A stretch of 64,000 nucleotides of DNA from Lepidostoma basale (taxonomy: Eukaryota; Arthropoda; Insecta; Trichoptera; Lepidostomatidae): the NCBI GenBank assembly GCA_022606425.2, contig JAHDVF020001359.1:496001-560000 (forward strand), in the 5' to 3' direction. Below the pieces are notes generated by a model. It worked only from the letters and a program-made list of their open reading frames with translations, made no database searches and was not told the DNA's origin. The position numbers were made by a program, and so were the translations under genes. Shown one piece after another: positions 33,588 through 45,290 of this stretch (within the stretch, counting starts at the first letter, position 1; each line of letters starts with the position of its first letter).

Positions 33588-34727
33588 GGGTGAGGCGCGG
33601 TCAATTCCTTATTTGAAACTTGCGCCACAAAGCGACGGTTACTCCTAAAGCGCGTCCCTGTAGCGCATTCGAAAGCATGTGATCTAACGTTTTTTGTGGT
33701 TAGTTTAGTGTCAATCTTGCGGTGTTTGCTGTGGAGGCCTACTTTTCGTTTGGGCGTTCGTTCATTGCAACTCAGCGTACATTCAGAAAACAATTCAATA
33801 TCGCGACTGCAGGCCGAGTGCCTGATCACAAATCGATTTGTTTGTAGGTGGACACGTTCAGGGTACTGGTAGTATGAAGAAGAAACATAATGGACCTTCC
33901 AAAACCATCATGACGCCTGAAACGTCGAGAGGGTAATGTCGGCGATTTTGTTATCCCCTAGGCGATCTGCGCGCAAACATTTGATAGCTTTAGGGATATC
34001 TAACCGCATTGTGGGACAAATTTTTCATGAAGAACTCAAATTTCATCCATACAATTTGGTACTGGTGCAACAACTCAATCCACGCAATTATGTTGCGCGA
34101 AAAAATGTATGTGAAGCCATCCTCGAAAACCTGTCTCATGACGCCTTTATTTTGGGACGAAAGGCACATTTATATCTGTCAGGATGCGTGAATAAACAAA
34201 ACATGCGATATTGGTGCGACACAAATCCAATAGAATTTCATAAGCAGCCCCTACATACCTAACGTGTCAGTCACGTTTGGATCCTACAGGATGGCGCCAC
34301 GGCTCACACGACACGAACTTCCATTATTTTTTTGCGGGAACACTGCAAACCCGAACGGCTCATCTCTCTTAAGAGTGATCTTCAGTGGCCAGCACGATCG
34401 CCAAATTTATCCCCCTGTGACTATTTCCTGTGGGGTTACCTAAAAACATTGGTTTACACGGATCGTCCAAAGATTCTTGGTCAGCCGAAGGACAATATTC
34501 GTGCTGCTATTGCCGATATAGGCACAGATATGCTGGATGAAATTTTAAAATTCGGTTATCTCAGTGTATTGACGAGGACGGTGGCCACCTTCGAAATGTC
34601 GTTTTTTAAACCCAATGAAATAAAACTTTAAATGTGCCCCTGTATAACGATAAAAAAATTAAATCGATACTGATAATACTTTTTGCGTTATGATTTTTTA
34701 AAATAAAGAAGTGACCGCGCCTCACCC
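33588..34727 (+). mobile_element. Tc1/mariner-superfamily transposon (about 1.14 kb)
   Basis: The terminal inverted repeats are 27 bp (33588-33614 and 34701-34727), beginning GGGTGAGGCGCGGTCA, with 25 of 27 matches. The right end abuts TATATA. The left flank TTCA is mutated relative to an expected TA. It encloses the transposase remnant below. It lies directly beside a Penelope-like fold-back. Confidence 0.85.
33740..34631 (+). pseudogene. Tc1/mariner-type transposase, broken
   Basis: Recognisable pieces: an N-terminal 'ATQRTFRKQFNIATAGRVPD' zone (about 33750-33820), a central frame 33936-34262 with SPRRSARKHLIALGIS, 'EELKFHPYNLVLVQQLNPR' and LSGCVNKQNMRYW, and a C-terminal frame ending at 34631 with ILQDGATAHTTRT, LQWPARSPNLSPCDYFLWGY and a hydrophilic tail. 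The first catalytic Asp has been lost (ILGRKAHLYLSG, where relatives have an SDEAH-type motif). The second (QDGATAHT) and third (SPCDYFLWG) remain. A segment between 'KQPLHT' (stop at about 34260) and 'VWILQDG' is missing or compressed, indicating an internal deletion. Non-functional. Confidence 0.88.
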
Positions 34728-34774
34728 CGTATATATAATTTTTGTGTTATGTAGTACACTACTCTTCGTGGTTC

Positions 34775-35145
34775 TCGCAATGTCATGTTCCAACCTACCA
34801 CGAAGTTTGAGAATAGAGTTCTCAGAATGATCCTGGGACTGAGACCTGGTTTTGCAGCAAGAACTTGGAGGCAACCAAGGAGCAACCAAGAGATCCGTAA
34901 GATTAGCCAGCAGCCCCTTATAATGAGCATTGTAAGAACCGGTCGCCTAGCATGGATTGGGCACATAAGACACAAGATATAAGACGTGGAAGGCCTAGAC
35001 AGCCCCCAATACGCTCCCAGCGTTCTGAATTATCTGGCTAGGTTGGGCGAATCGGACTGCTGAGGGCAAAAGGCACAAGATCGAGAAGCTTGTAAGGAGG
35101 CTAAAATTCTTTTAGAGTTGTATGGCCATAGGATGTGATGTGTAG
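34775..35145 (+). pseudogene. LINE C-terminal remnant
   Basis: Frame 34785-34982 reads TKFENRVLRMILGLRPG, 'NQEIRKISQQPLIMSIVRTG' and RLAWIGHIRHK, then a stop. Later frames give RGRPRQPP, an 'AQDRE'-type motif and LYGHRM near 35120. This is the R-x-x-RMILG ... WIGH ... GRPR ... DR tail of an RTE-type LINE. Confidence 0.75.
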
Positions 35146-35549
35146 TATTATAAATTGATAATCTATTAATGTGTATATTGCTTGGTCCTATATATTTTTG
35201 TATGGTTATGTAATTATTTTAAGGATTTTGAGGAGCCTGATGGTTTATAACACTCCGATACTTTGACTCCAACACTATTGTGTTTTATGATTTTGCAATT
35301 TATATATTTTTTATTTAAAAAACCCAAAGCAATTTCATGTATGAAGAAAGATAAATAACGGAAATTACATAAAATATCATTAAATTATCACAAACGTTTA
35401 TTACCATTTTAATGATCGTCAATACGTTAGTTACCGAAGGTATAAAGTAAGATTATTACGACCATGAATCATAAATGACTGTTACGCAGTATTTGAGCAT
35501 TGACGTTTTTCTAAACAATTACATAAGAATAGGTTATTTATGATATCAT
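35146..35549. other. AT-rich sequence, nothing recognised
   Basis: No feature seen. Confidence 0.45.
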
Positions 35550-36850
35550 AGATACACAATGAACAACCAGCAACTGGCACATATATCTACGATGAAGGAT
35601 CTCGGAATCATCTATGAGAGTAGGTTGACTTTTCGTGCACATATCGAGAGGATTTGTGGCATTGCACTGAGGATGTTGAGGTTCATCGTCCGGACCGGAA
35701 GGGTTTTCAGGGATCCCAATGTGCTCAGAGTCCTATACAACGCATTGGTTCTGAGCAGGCTCGAATATATTTTCTGTGATATGGAGTCCTCACGAGGCGA
35801 GATATTCCGTTATGCTGGAGAGGGTTCAGAAAAAAATTCTGAGGTATCTCTACATGAGGGAGTATGGTAGCTATCCGTGGCTCTATCCCACGGCATGTGT
35901 GGACAAAGGAAGGTAACATAGGAAGTTTATTCTATATATATTGAAGAGAAGAAAAATAATGCAATTGAACTAAGCAGGAGGGAGCTAAAAAAATATCATT
36001 AAATAAATTTCCTTATTTCCCCCATCCTGTATTTTGTCTCTCCCCTCCCTCCTGTGCCTCCTGCTGTGCATTATTTCTTTTTTTTTTTATTCTTTCTCTA
36101 ACATATGTTATTTATGTATCAATTGTGTATTTGCTTTTGCTGTTGTTTTGCTATGTGTGTACGGCGGGACATCGAGGGAGGGTAGCGTAGCTTAAATGTG
36201 GTCTGGGTCCCCCTTGGTTTCAAATATATATATATATATATTTTTAACGTAAGTCCCGCATGGACGGGGGACGGGCCTAGGGAGTGCACGAGTGAAGCTG
36301 ACGAAAGGCGCCGCTGCGCCTATAACAGCTTCGGGTAAGCGGAGGGAGCCCTCTATGGCTCGGCCATATTATATCCCACGGCATTTCTTCTGGGAATGCT
36401 CGGAACCAATTCTTTACAGCTTCGAAGAGATGGACATCTAATAACCCATTTCTTCAGATTAATTAGGGGATACTTCGAGAACTCGGCCGTACTGGAGGAT
36501 GTTGATCTTTTTGTCCCCGATAGATATCTCCGACAGCGACAGCACAGATTGTTTTACCTACCGGCCGCCAGAACCAATTTGCCTCTGGTGACACCGGTGG
36601 GAAGAGCAATTAGTCTGCTGAACGCGGTCTCCTCGGAGATCGACGTCTTTCATGTTAGTGAAAGTACGTTCAGGGGGCAAATACTATTTATTGACTTTAG
36701 AAAGTATCTTGTCTTCCTAATGTCGAACCATCTCTAATGCGTTCCTGGTACTTTGTTGTAATATTTTTATGATATTTTGCCTGTACTTAATAGATGCCTT
36801 AAACATTTTCCTGTTTGTAATGTCTATTAATTTAATAAACTGATTTGATT
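35550..36850 (+). pseudogene. Jockey-like LINE 3' end, split by an insertion
   Basis: 35559-35770 encodes STMKDLGIIYESRLTFRAH, 'RICGIALRMLRFIVRTGRVF' and NALVLSRLEY, the region just C-terminal to the RT catalytic core. One frameshift near 35785 is followed by ERVQKKILRYLYMREYG, 'SYPWLYPTA'. There a 475-bp insertion (35897-36371) interrupts it. The frame resumes exactly with FLLGMLGTNSLQLRRDGH (36396-36737), HFFRLIRGYFENSAV, VPDRYLRQRQHRLFYLP, 'ARTNLPLVTPVGRAISLLNA' and a normal stop. The 3' end is ATAAACTGATTTGATTGAT. Removing the insert restores one continuous frame except for the single shift, so the LINE was young when it was hit. Confidence 0.88.
35897..36371. mobile_element. 475-bp insertion with 13-bp target duplication
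   Basis: The 13 bases TATCCCACGGCAT occur on both sides (35884-35896 and 36372-36384) and only once in the uninterrupted LINE frame, so the segment between is an insertion. The length of the duplication suits a retroelement. Inside are pyrimidine-rich CTCCCCTCCCTCCTGTG (about 36050), (TA)n at 36225-36242 and a GC-rich end (36255-36365) with GGCGCCGCTGCGCC. There is no tRNA-type head, obvious poly(A) or terminal inverted repeat. The family is not recognised. Confidence 0.8.
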
Positions 36851-38634
36851 GATAAAACTGTACATCAACAAGGCTAGTGATTGGAGGTTCTTGTCTCGCT
36901 ATTGATATTCTAATGAACTAATTACGAATGTGTATGTATAATGTATGGTTATTGATTTGAAAGTTTCAACCTACCACAAAGGAGTAATGACATCGGACAG
37001 GTGAATAAAGTATGTCAAGCTGTGAGTAAACTAACTAATACTATACAGGTACATGCGATTACTTCATTTGGCAAACAAAAGTCTAATGGCGGTATCGAAA
37101 AGCTATGAATTTTGTACAAAACATTCGGAACATTAAATTTATAATACTCTATTTTCCAGTTTTAAAAAACTGTAACATGTACACATAATCTTTTTAAATT
37201 TTGATATTGGAATATTGGTTTAGTTATAAAGGTGAACATTTGAAACAATAAGATACGATTGTCAGCTATCTTTCGCCGGTCGACAGTTCATATGAGTTGT
37301 ATGTCAGAAGTCAATAAAACAACACGTGTACCAGTCGAACCTTTAAATTATTCAGTAGTGCCGGCCTTGAAAATAAAAAAATGGTGTTGGGCACTTTATT
37401 GAAAACAGACAGAAATCCACGAAAAGTACGTATTGTGTACAACACCGAAGTTGGCAAAGTGTAGAGAGGATTCTCTATTTACCCTTATTCTGTATTCAAA
37501 TTGGATCTGTTGCACACTTGGTTACGCTGAACATCTGGAGAATCTGTTGGTTCAGTTGGCAGAGATGACAGCAGCTGGAGTGGAGGGCAGCAGGTTGCGA
37601 GGGGAGGATGGGGTGGAGAGGAGGGAGAGCCGAACACGATGGGAAAGTGAGCGCATAAAATTTGATGGCTCACGCAAGAATCTGCGTTTAGGATACCTCG
37701 TGGAACCAATGATCTGCGCAAGCAAAGATACCAAGACATATTTGACTTATATTTCATGGTTAAAGGAAACCGTAAATTATAATATTGCTCGTTAATTTTT
37801 ATGCTTTTTATGGAGTTAAGATTTTATACAAAAAGTTTTAAATTTACGATGTTGTTTCACATGAGAAATGTTTAGAATCTTGTTTGAGACGAATATTTGA
37901 TTGTTATGAAATAAATATTTCTTAGAAATACGATTAATATGACAACTATTCAGACAATACATTGAAAAACAAAAACATCAGAATATCTTGGTCGTGTTGT
38001 ACACTTGCTCAGATTAGATTGACCAATTTGAAATAAAGTAAACATAAAAAGATAGATAACTATATATTATTTTCCACAGTCAAGAATACAAAAAATATAT
38101 CTTAAGTAACAATTAACCAATATCGATGGAGCTTTTTTTGATTACGAAGAGAAGAAAGATAAACAATATTATCCTAACCCCTTTATCCTAACATATTATC
38201 GTAACATATATTTTATAACCACAAACACTTTTAATTTATATTCAAAAGAAGTTAGTTAGAAAAATTTTCCTTTAACAAAATATGAAGAAAAAAAAAACTT
38301 ATAATTAGTAAAAATATTTTTAAAAGGGTATCGTTCATTGAAGGATTATTCAAAAGCTATGACCGGGTATAAAAAAATATGAAAAAATCTCATTGTGTTT
38401 CAGATACATTTTCGAATACACCACAAAACAACGTACACATACGTACTTCCTTTGGAAACCAGATCCTCCCCCTTCCTTTAATAACAGTCACCGGATAAAA
38501 CACGCTTTGTATTTAAATCTGGGTTTGCGTGGAAAAATATTCAACCCAGTCGAAAAGCTGGCAACAAAAATAATAAGGGCTTTCGTGATTCATTGCAGTT
38601 GATTATAATATAAATATGTACCACTAGAAACAAA
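36851..38634. other. Unassigned sequence
   Basis: 37540-37640 is GC-richer, with purine-rich GGAGGGCAGCAGG repeats. The open frame 37433-37795 has no recognisable domain. Rest AT-rich. Confidence 0.4.
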
Positions 38635-39010
38635 AGATTAAGTGTGTTCAACGAGCAATGGAAAGAAACATGTTGGGCGTGAGTCTCCGTGATCAAATTA
38701 GAAATGAGGAGATAACTCGTCGAACAAAGGTTACCGATATCGCAGAAAAAAACAGCAAAGCTAAAATGGCAGTGGGCGGGGCATGTGCCGAGACAGGATG
38801 AGCTCAGGTGGTCACCTAGAATCCTGAACTGGAGGCCTTGGGACAACAGACGAAGCATTGGAAGACAACAAAAAATAGGTGGACGGATAAATTGCGGGTT
38901 GTAAGTGGCAACAGATTGTCCAAGATAGAAAATGTTCGAAGAGTTAAGAAGAAGTATACGAGTATATCCAGTAGTGGAGTTACCAAAATTGGTTGAAAAG
39001 AAGAAGAAGC
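38635..39010 (+). pseudogene. RTE-like LINE family B, decayed
   Basis: Codons read VQRAMERNMLGVSLRDQIRN (about 38645-38705), 'RRTKVTDI', then after shifts KWQWAGHVP (about 38765-38790), 'RILNWRPWDNRRSIGRQQ' and a (GAAGAAG)n end at about 38998-39008. Frameshifts at about 38755 and about 38870 disable it. Confidence 0.8.
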
Positions 39011-39029
39011 TATGAAGAATCTATGTCAT

Positions 39030-39125
39030 ATTTGATAATGCCTTATGAAGGTGAAACATGACATACCCATAAAATAAAATAAAACTTCTATAAAACAGAC
39101 GTTCTCATTTGTATTAATAATTTAT
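39030..39125 (+). repeat. Penelope-like repeat, family A
   Basis: TTTGATAATGCCTTATGAAG, GTGAAACATGACATACCC and AACTTCTATAAAACAGACG follow in order. The core reads TTGATAA in place of CTGATGA, with stem II GCCTT/AAGGT. Confidence 0.7.
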
Positions 39126-40084
39126 TGATTTATGTAAATATGAATGAGTGATGTTTAAAAAAATACGGATTATTGTTCACTGATGTAATATTCAATATAA
39201 AAACATCGTTTTTTAAGGGACAAAGCCTATATAATATTTGAATAATTAAGAAACTAAGCTTATATAATATTGGAATAATACTTTATTCAATAATAACTTT
39301 AAATATGAGTAATCCTATGTAAATGTAAATAACAAGACACCTATTTGTAATGTCATATCAAAGACGAGCGATAGTGCGATGTCTTTTTATGATTATTAGA
39401 TGAATAAAAAATGCTGAATCATATGAAATTTCCCAAGTATTTTCTCCATATAAAACCATTTTGTACAAGAATCCCCCGAAAATTATATCTTCATACTTTA
39501 GTTGGTATATGAATTCTTGATAAATATTAGCTTTACTTAAAATAAGAAACGTCTGTGTTTGAAATTTGAATACACAAATACGTGGCTAACAATGCATAAT
39601 TTGAGGTAGATCAAGGAACGATAAAACTGTCTGCATAAATGATTAATAACCTGTTTTAAGAATAAATTATATCATATAATAAAGGTGACTTGTGTTCACA
39701 CTAGTTCATAAATTCAACATGTTATTATTAGTACTGTATTGCACTATCTATAATAACAATTATTCATAAATTAAAGCATGTATCCACTATATTGTATTGA
39801 AATATCTATCATAGTAATGATAAGTGATTGGTTTTATGGTAAGCGAAGTAATTTAGAAAAACAGTTCATTTGGAAAATTGCGTTTAACACTATAATAAAT
39901 AATATTTCAGCAAATGGGATACAATTTATTGCAATGCGAAAAGTAAACAAATATATGTAAATTAATACAAAAAGTGTATTGAAAATCAAACAATTAAAAG
40001 TCATAGCTGATATACTCGTATACCTCTAATAAATCACTGTAAATATTTGTTCACTCTATATAAAAAACACATACGATAATACAT
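39126..40084. other. AT-rich sequence, nothing recognised
   Basis: Octamer copies occur at 38957 (in the LINE above) and 40013-40020. No gene. Confidence 0.45.
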
Positions 40085-40400
40085 ATGAAGGGCGAAACAT
40101 GTCATTCCATATAAAATTTAATAAAACTCCTAGAAGATAGACGTTTCCTTTTATATTAATCAATATAAATATATTTATTGCTTCATGAACATTAATGTAA
40201 AACTCAAGTTTTCAAAAAGTTATTCAATTAGAAGAATCTCCATAATTAGTATTTTGTCGCAATGAAAACGTCTGTTTTCTATCAAAACATATTTAATGAG
40301 TAATTAATACGAATGAAGACGTCAGTTTTCTAGAAGTTTTATTATATTTTATGGGAATGACATGTTTCGGCCTTCTAAGGCATTTTCAAATGTCGTAACG
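40085..40400. repeat. Penelope-like family A, inverted pair
   Basis: The plus-strand unit at 40085-40235 (GAAGGGCGAAACATGTCATT, CCTAGAAGATAGACG, ATTAATGTAAAACTC) is followed by a minus-strand unit at 40258-40400 (GACGTCAGTTTTCTAGAAG, GGGAATGACATGTTTCGGCC, TTCTAAGGCATTTTC). The tails face each other. Confidence 0.75.
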
Positions 40401-41130
40401 TTTAATAATGCATTTAGTGCAGGCGCGAAAGGGAGTTGAGTATGCAAAATGTGAGGATCGGCAGCTATGTTCAAATTTTTTTAGCTGAGACACCAAATAA
40501 AAGAAAAACCCATGTTGCCAGGAGCTGTGCTGGTCCCTTTCCCCGCCCTTCTCCCCGCTCTGCCCATCAATGCATCATAGCGCTTGTTATTACAATTATT
40601 GTCGGTACAAAATAATTCATAGTGCGTAACGGTTATTTTTTTCGTATTCAGGCAATATTATTTGAGTTTTCTTGTATTATAGTTACGTGTTTTATTAAAA
40701 CAAAAATTGGGACAATGTCGCTACAAGTGACAAATGTAAATAGGCAAAGACTAAACGAAATGTCGTGTTTGTTTTGCGATCTTACGGGTAATTTTGCCAA
40801 AAAAAAAAATCGATCAGAGAAAAGATGACATTAGTGAGAAAATTAAAAATAATACAGACTTTACTGAGCACAATTGTTCATGGCATCGAACTTCGAAGGC
40901 GTCGAGAATTAGCATTACATAAGCAGGTGGATGTCTCTAGTGAGCCCCGACTTAGCATTAGAGCAGTCTCAGAATTGATCTTCAGTAAAGACTAAAGGTT
41001 TGATTGGCATAAATAAAAATGGGGGTTCGAATTGTCAGTAGGGTTGCGGCGAGTGACATCTTGCTGCAGGGTGCGATTCTATAAAATGCTGCGAATGCTG
41101 CATTCCACCGGGAACACTACTGACTAGTCC
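40401..41130. other. Unassigned, partly GC-rich sequence
   Basis: 40500-40570 has a C-rich stretch (CCCTTTCCCCGCCCTTCTCC). Codons near 40740-40790 include a CLFCDL pair of cysteines, but no complete zinc finger or frame. Possibly an unknown, decayed DNA transposon. Confidence 0.35.
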
Positions 41131-41415
41131 AACTCGTTAGCGTCCCTGTCGCGAACCCCGGACAGTGGGATCACACTCATAACCGTGTGATCACAGCAGA
41201 TAACGAGGGGATAAAAGGCGAGTTTCTGGCGCCTCCAAACCAGATCCAACCAGCTAAGGGAAGGTAACCCCGATAGAAAAATCCACCAGAGAAGGCAACG
41301 GGAAACCACTCTGGTCACCTTTTCCCAGAAATCACTATGGCGAATACCTTTGCTGTAGTGATCGCCAATGTTGGGGGGACCTGGCACGGCACCAAACGAA
41401 GAAGAAGAAGAAATA
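41131..41415 (+). pseudogene. RTE-like LINE family C, 3' end
   Basis: The end (41337-41395) encodes MANTFAVVIANVGGTWHGT and then a (GAAGAA)n tail, matching 23530-23590. The 200 bp before it (for example GGCAACGGGAAACCACTCTG) are GC-richer and probably belong to the same element, but I cannot assign their frame. Confidence 0.6.
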
Positions 41416-41625
41416 AAAACGAAGAAGCGATGCAGAGATGGCTGCTGTTTTATCCGTTTAAAGACGGCAATCACGAGGCTCTTTCTTCATATCTCGGGAT
41501 ACAAACTGACTTGTCGCAAGTGACATTAATTATCACAATGAATGGACGCAATCCAGGATCAATAAAGACAAAAAAGTTATTCAAAATTACAATATTTCCA
41601 AAAAGTTGTCAAATGTTATTCAAAT
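41416..41625. other. Unassigned
   Basis: The open frame that runs on from the LINE tail (to 41642) has no recognisable domain. Confidence 0.4.
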
Positions 41626-41863
41626 TATTATTATTTTGTTGAATCGCTCTTGACAGCGTAAACGAAATCGATGTCAAGGATACAGCTATCATACTGATTA
41701 TCATGACGTGTGATAGGTACCTAAACTATCGCCAATTTATTGCTACATGAATTTTAAACCAGATCAAATACAGTGAGAAAATCACACTGCCATCGCCGGG
41801 AAACGAACCCGGGGCCTTCGGTGTGGTAGTCATAGCACTAACCACTCGGTCAGGAAGGTCGTC
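41626..41863 (-). repeat. tRNA-derived SINE, copy 4
   Basis: On the minus strand it has a full head: GACGACCTTCCTGACCGAGT (A box), GGGTTCGTTTCCCGGCGATG (B box with one change). The body and ATTCAACAAAATAATAATTT tail follow. A near-full-length copy. Confidence 0.9.
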
Positions 41864-44689
41864 GTGTGTTATGTTTTTTATTGAACCACTGGTTGTTTTA
41901 TCAAACAGGTTACCGGTTCATTTATTGACCGAGCTTCTTCAAAAACTATTACTAAGAGATTAGATCTCGCTTTACATACTCAATTATTCAACTTACAGCA
42001 TACTGATAACAAAAATACTGAACGTGCGTACCATGAAATCATATTTGATGTGTAGAAGAAAATTTGTATATAATAAATGGAACGTAGTTTACGTGATTTA
42101 AGATTGGCTAACAATGGGCGTAGCCTGTCAGCTTTGGGACATTAGGAGGCGGCATACGAATGACAGGACATTTCTGATATTATACGTGCTCCGCATAAAT
42201 CATTTCCTAGGTATCCTTGTGCTTACATAACGTACATGTGCCAGATCTTCACCGTTTGGTGTACAAAGGGGTTGAATATCTAATTTAATAAAATACTTAA
42301 ACTTGTTATGGCTCAGAAAGAAGGAGCTATTGAAAGCACCTGATTGATCTGCAATATTTCATTAAAATACTGATTAAGATTAAGAGTACTTAGAACAACA
42401 TTAATAATTACATTTTTTTTTAAATAAACCATATTTAGCTAATAAAAAAAAACCACGAAAGGTATGTTTAATTTTTTTTTCTTATGAGATTTATCAAAAA
42501 AATATTACAAAAAGTAAGTCAAAGTACTCAACTGACAACGTATTTAAAAAAATCTTTTATAGTGTATAAATTATTCAAAAAAACTTATTAATGAAAAACT
42601 TATATACATTAGTTGTTAAAAACATTTTTTAAAACTATCAATTCACAAACTATTAATAAAACTCACGAATAAATAAATAAATATTTTTAAGTACTCGTTT
42701 AATTTAGAATCACATCTTATGAACACTACTACTGTTTTATTATTATAGAAACTTAATTGGCAAAGACACACATTTTTATAATATTATACATTATATTATA
42801 GTTTTGCTAAATATACAATAGTTTTGTACTTACGTTTACTTGGATATTTTGCGATACATAGATTATGTTTTTGGCTCATAAAAATAGGAAAAAACCTTCT
42901 AATCTAGCAGAACCAAAACAAATCAAAACAGAACGCTGTTATAGCATTTATGAAAAAAACTTATTTACCGATGTCGCAGTATCGCGCGTTTCCGAGATTG
43001 CGTACAGAATAATATATTACGTACCGTCCGGAAATGTATCCGGCCACATTTTTAAATTCTCATAAAAGTTTTTCTCCAGCCTAACCTACCTAACATAACC
43101 TGACTTTGCCCGCTTCACGCTACAGGACCGGCGATATGTCACAAGGAAATATGAGCCGATAGTAAGGCCGAGTAGTTGTCAAAATGAGTGTTATGATATC
43201 ACCCTTTAAGGGCGTTAAAGATCAGGGGGCAGGAGTGTCCTCAAGGCGATCAGTAATACGCGATACATTGATAACGATGCCATTGAATCTCAGTCCTATA
43301 GTGCAAGCAATGATTTTTACATTCAGATAATATAAAACATTTTAAAGTTTTGACGGCGTTATCGAACGGAGAAGTAATGTTGTTTTATTTTGTTTTATTC
43401 GTGGATCAGAAAAATGTAACTCAACGATTTAAGACCCTCACATCGAGTCCGTATATGGATAATGTTGTTTCGCCAGTTTTTAAAAACAAAACAAATTCTT
43501 AAGCACGTCAACATTTTTAATCGAGATCCAATGGAAACTTTATTGATTCAATGGAATGTATATATTTTTGATGATACCGATTTAAATATGATAACTCCAT
43601 TTATTGTGATATATAATCGTTTTAAGGAAAGGTATCATTTTGAGTATAAAAATCCTGCGATGACATTTCATTGTAATATTATTGAGATGTAATATTATTG
43701 TAGTAAAATTGACACTTATAATCCCCCTCTTATAACAAAAAAAAACCACAGTTAATTTTCTAACCACGAGTGGGAGCGTTGAAAGATAATTGTGAGAAGG
43801 AGGCAGCGCCTAAATATGTTTGGGAAACCCTAGTTTGGAAAGGTCATTGCTCGTGCACGCTGTAGGATGACGTCGGTAACATTGAATTAGGCCATGATTA
43901 CACGATAAATTCGGAATAGATATGGCAATACAAATATGATCAGGTATTGATTGTATCAGATGTATTCGTTGAGGAGGGGGTTTGGTAATTGGTGAGCTTA
44001 TAGATATAAAAAAAACACGTGTTAAAGTACATTCAATACTTAGGCAATTCATTTAAATCATTTGAAATATTATATATAATATATTTAAATGGATCGCGCG
44101 ATATGTTGTACAAACAATTGTTGTGAAATTAACGATTACTACTTTACCAATTAGTTCCTTTACAAAGATAATTAATATAAATGAAATAATTTTATTTTAT
44201 GATAGATAATAACTTCTTGTTATTTGAACAATGTTATTATTACATAACACTTATTAAACTTTTTAAACAACAGGTATGTTTGTTGCAATTATTTAAATTA
44301 TAAAAATATTTATTCAATTATAAATTCAAAACACTACAGGTATGTGATGGCGAATATAGATGAAACACTCTGTATTTTACAATTTTTTTTATTGCCTTAA
44401 CGTTTATCATGACCGAGATTCGTTAAGCTAATAAAGACACAATCAAAGATTATCAACAAAGGAAATAACGAGTATTGTTTTTGAACAATGATAAAAGAAC
44501 TCCACATTAAGTATTTACTTAATTCCCCAGTGTGGCGATACAGGTCGTTTCAATATACTATAAAATATTAAAACTTCGACAAAATGGATGTTTATATTAG
44601 TATTAAATACTAAAGAAAACTGCTTATTTTAATTAATCTTCTCTTCTATCGATCCTTTTTTCAATGATTTTACTATCTCATTCTTCTTC
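41864..44689. other. Unassigned intergenic sequence
   Basis: 43060-43300 is less AT-rich, starting with CCTAACCTACCTAACATAAC. A weak family A Penelope-like remnant may lie at 44470-44610 (TGTTTTTGAACAATGAT, AACTTCGACAAAATGGATG). No gene recognised. Confidence 0.4.
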
Positions 44690-45290
44690 TTCCTCAGCCT
44701 ATTCCCCTCCACTCCTGGACAAAGGCCTCCTCTATTCGATTCCATGTCACTCTGTCCTGTGCAGACAGCATCGAGGTTATTCCGACGTGTCTGTTCAGAT
44801 CATCCTTCCACCGTAGTTGCGGTCGCCCTGTACTTTTCTTTGCTGTCCACGGTCTCCAAGTCAGCAGTCTTCTTGTCCACTTTTCATCTGAGCTTCTGGC
44901 TATGTGACCTGCCCATTGCCATTTTAGAGTCGCCACCCGGTGGATGATGTCAGTGACCTTTGTTTTTTCTCTCACCGTATCGTTTCTGACTCTGTCTCTT
45001 AGGCTTATTCCTAACATGGCTCTTTCCATGGCTCTTTGGATCACTCGTAGTTTCTTGGCACTCTGTTTGGACAATGTAACAGTTTCAAGACCATAAGTAC
45101 CAACTGGCAGAACGCAGGCTTCATAGACTTTTCGTTTCAGGTTGATCGGTATTTTCCGGCTTTTAAGGATGTAACTCATGTTTCCGAAAGCTGCCTAGCT
45201 TAGTCCATTTCTTCTTTTTAGCTCTGCGGTTTGGTCATCTCGGCCCAATCGAATATTGTGTCCAGGTATATTCTTTTAGGTATGTATATC
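44690..45290 (-). pseudogene. RTE-like LINE family B, best-preserved copy
   Basis: A 161-codon open frame (45179 to 44694) encodes KRKVYEACVLPVGTYGLET, 'RAMERAMLGISLRDRVRN', a KVTDIIHRV segment, LKWQWAGHIARSSD, 'RPQLRWKDDLNRHVGI' and the terminal AFVQEWRGIG. Upstream to about 45290 the same frame continues with YLGHNIRLGRDDQ and 'KRRNGLS', interrupted by one TAG where relatives have Trp, then AAFGN. This is the typical C-terminal third of an RTE-clade protein. The RT palm is missing through 5' truncation. Apart from one nonsense change the frame is intact, so this copy is relatively recent. Confidence 0.88.

Noticed and set aside
37433..37795. 120-codon plus-strand open frame
   Set aside because: No domain, low-complexity Glu/Arg stretch from purine-rich DNA, no splice or start support.
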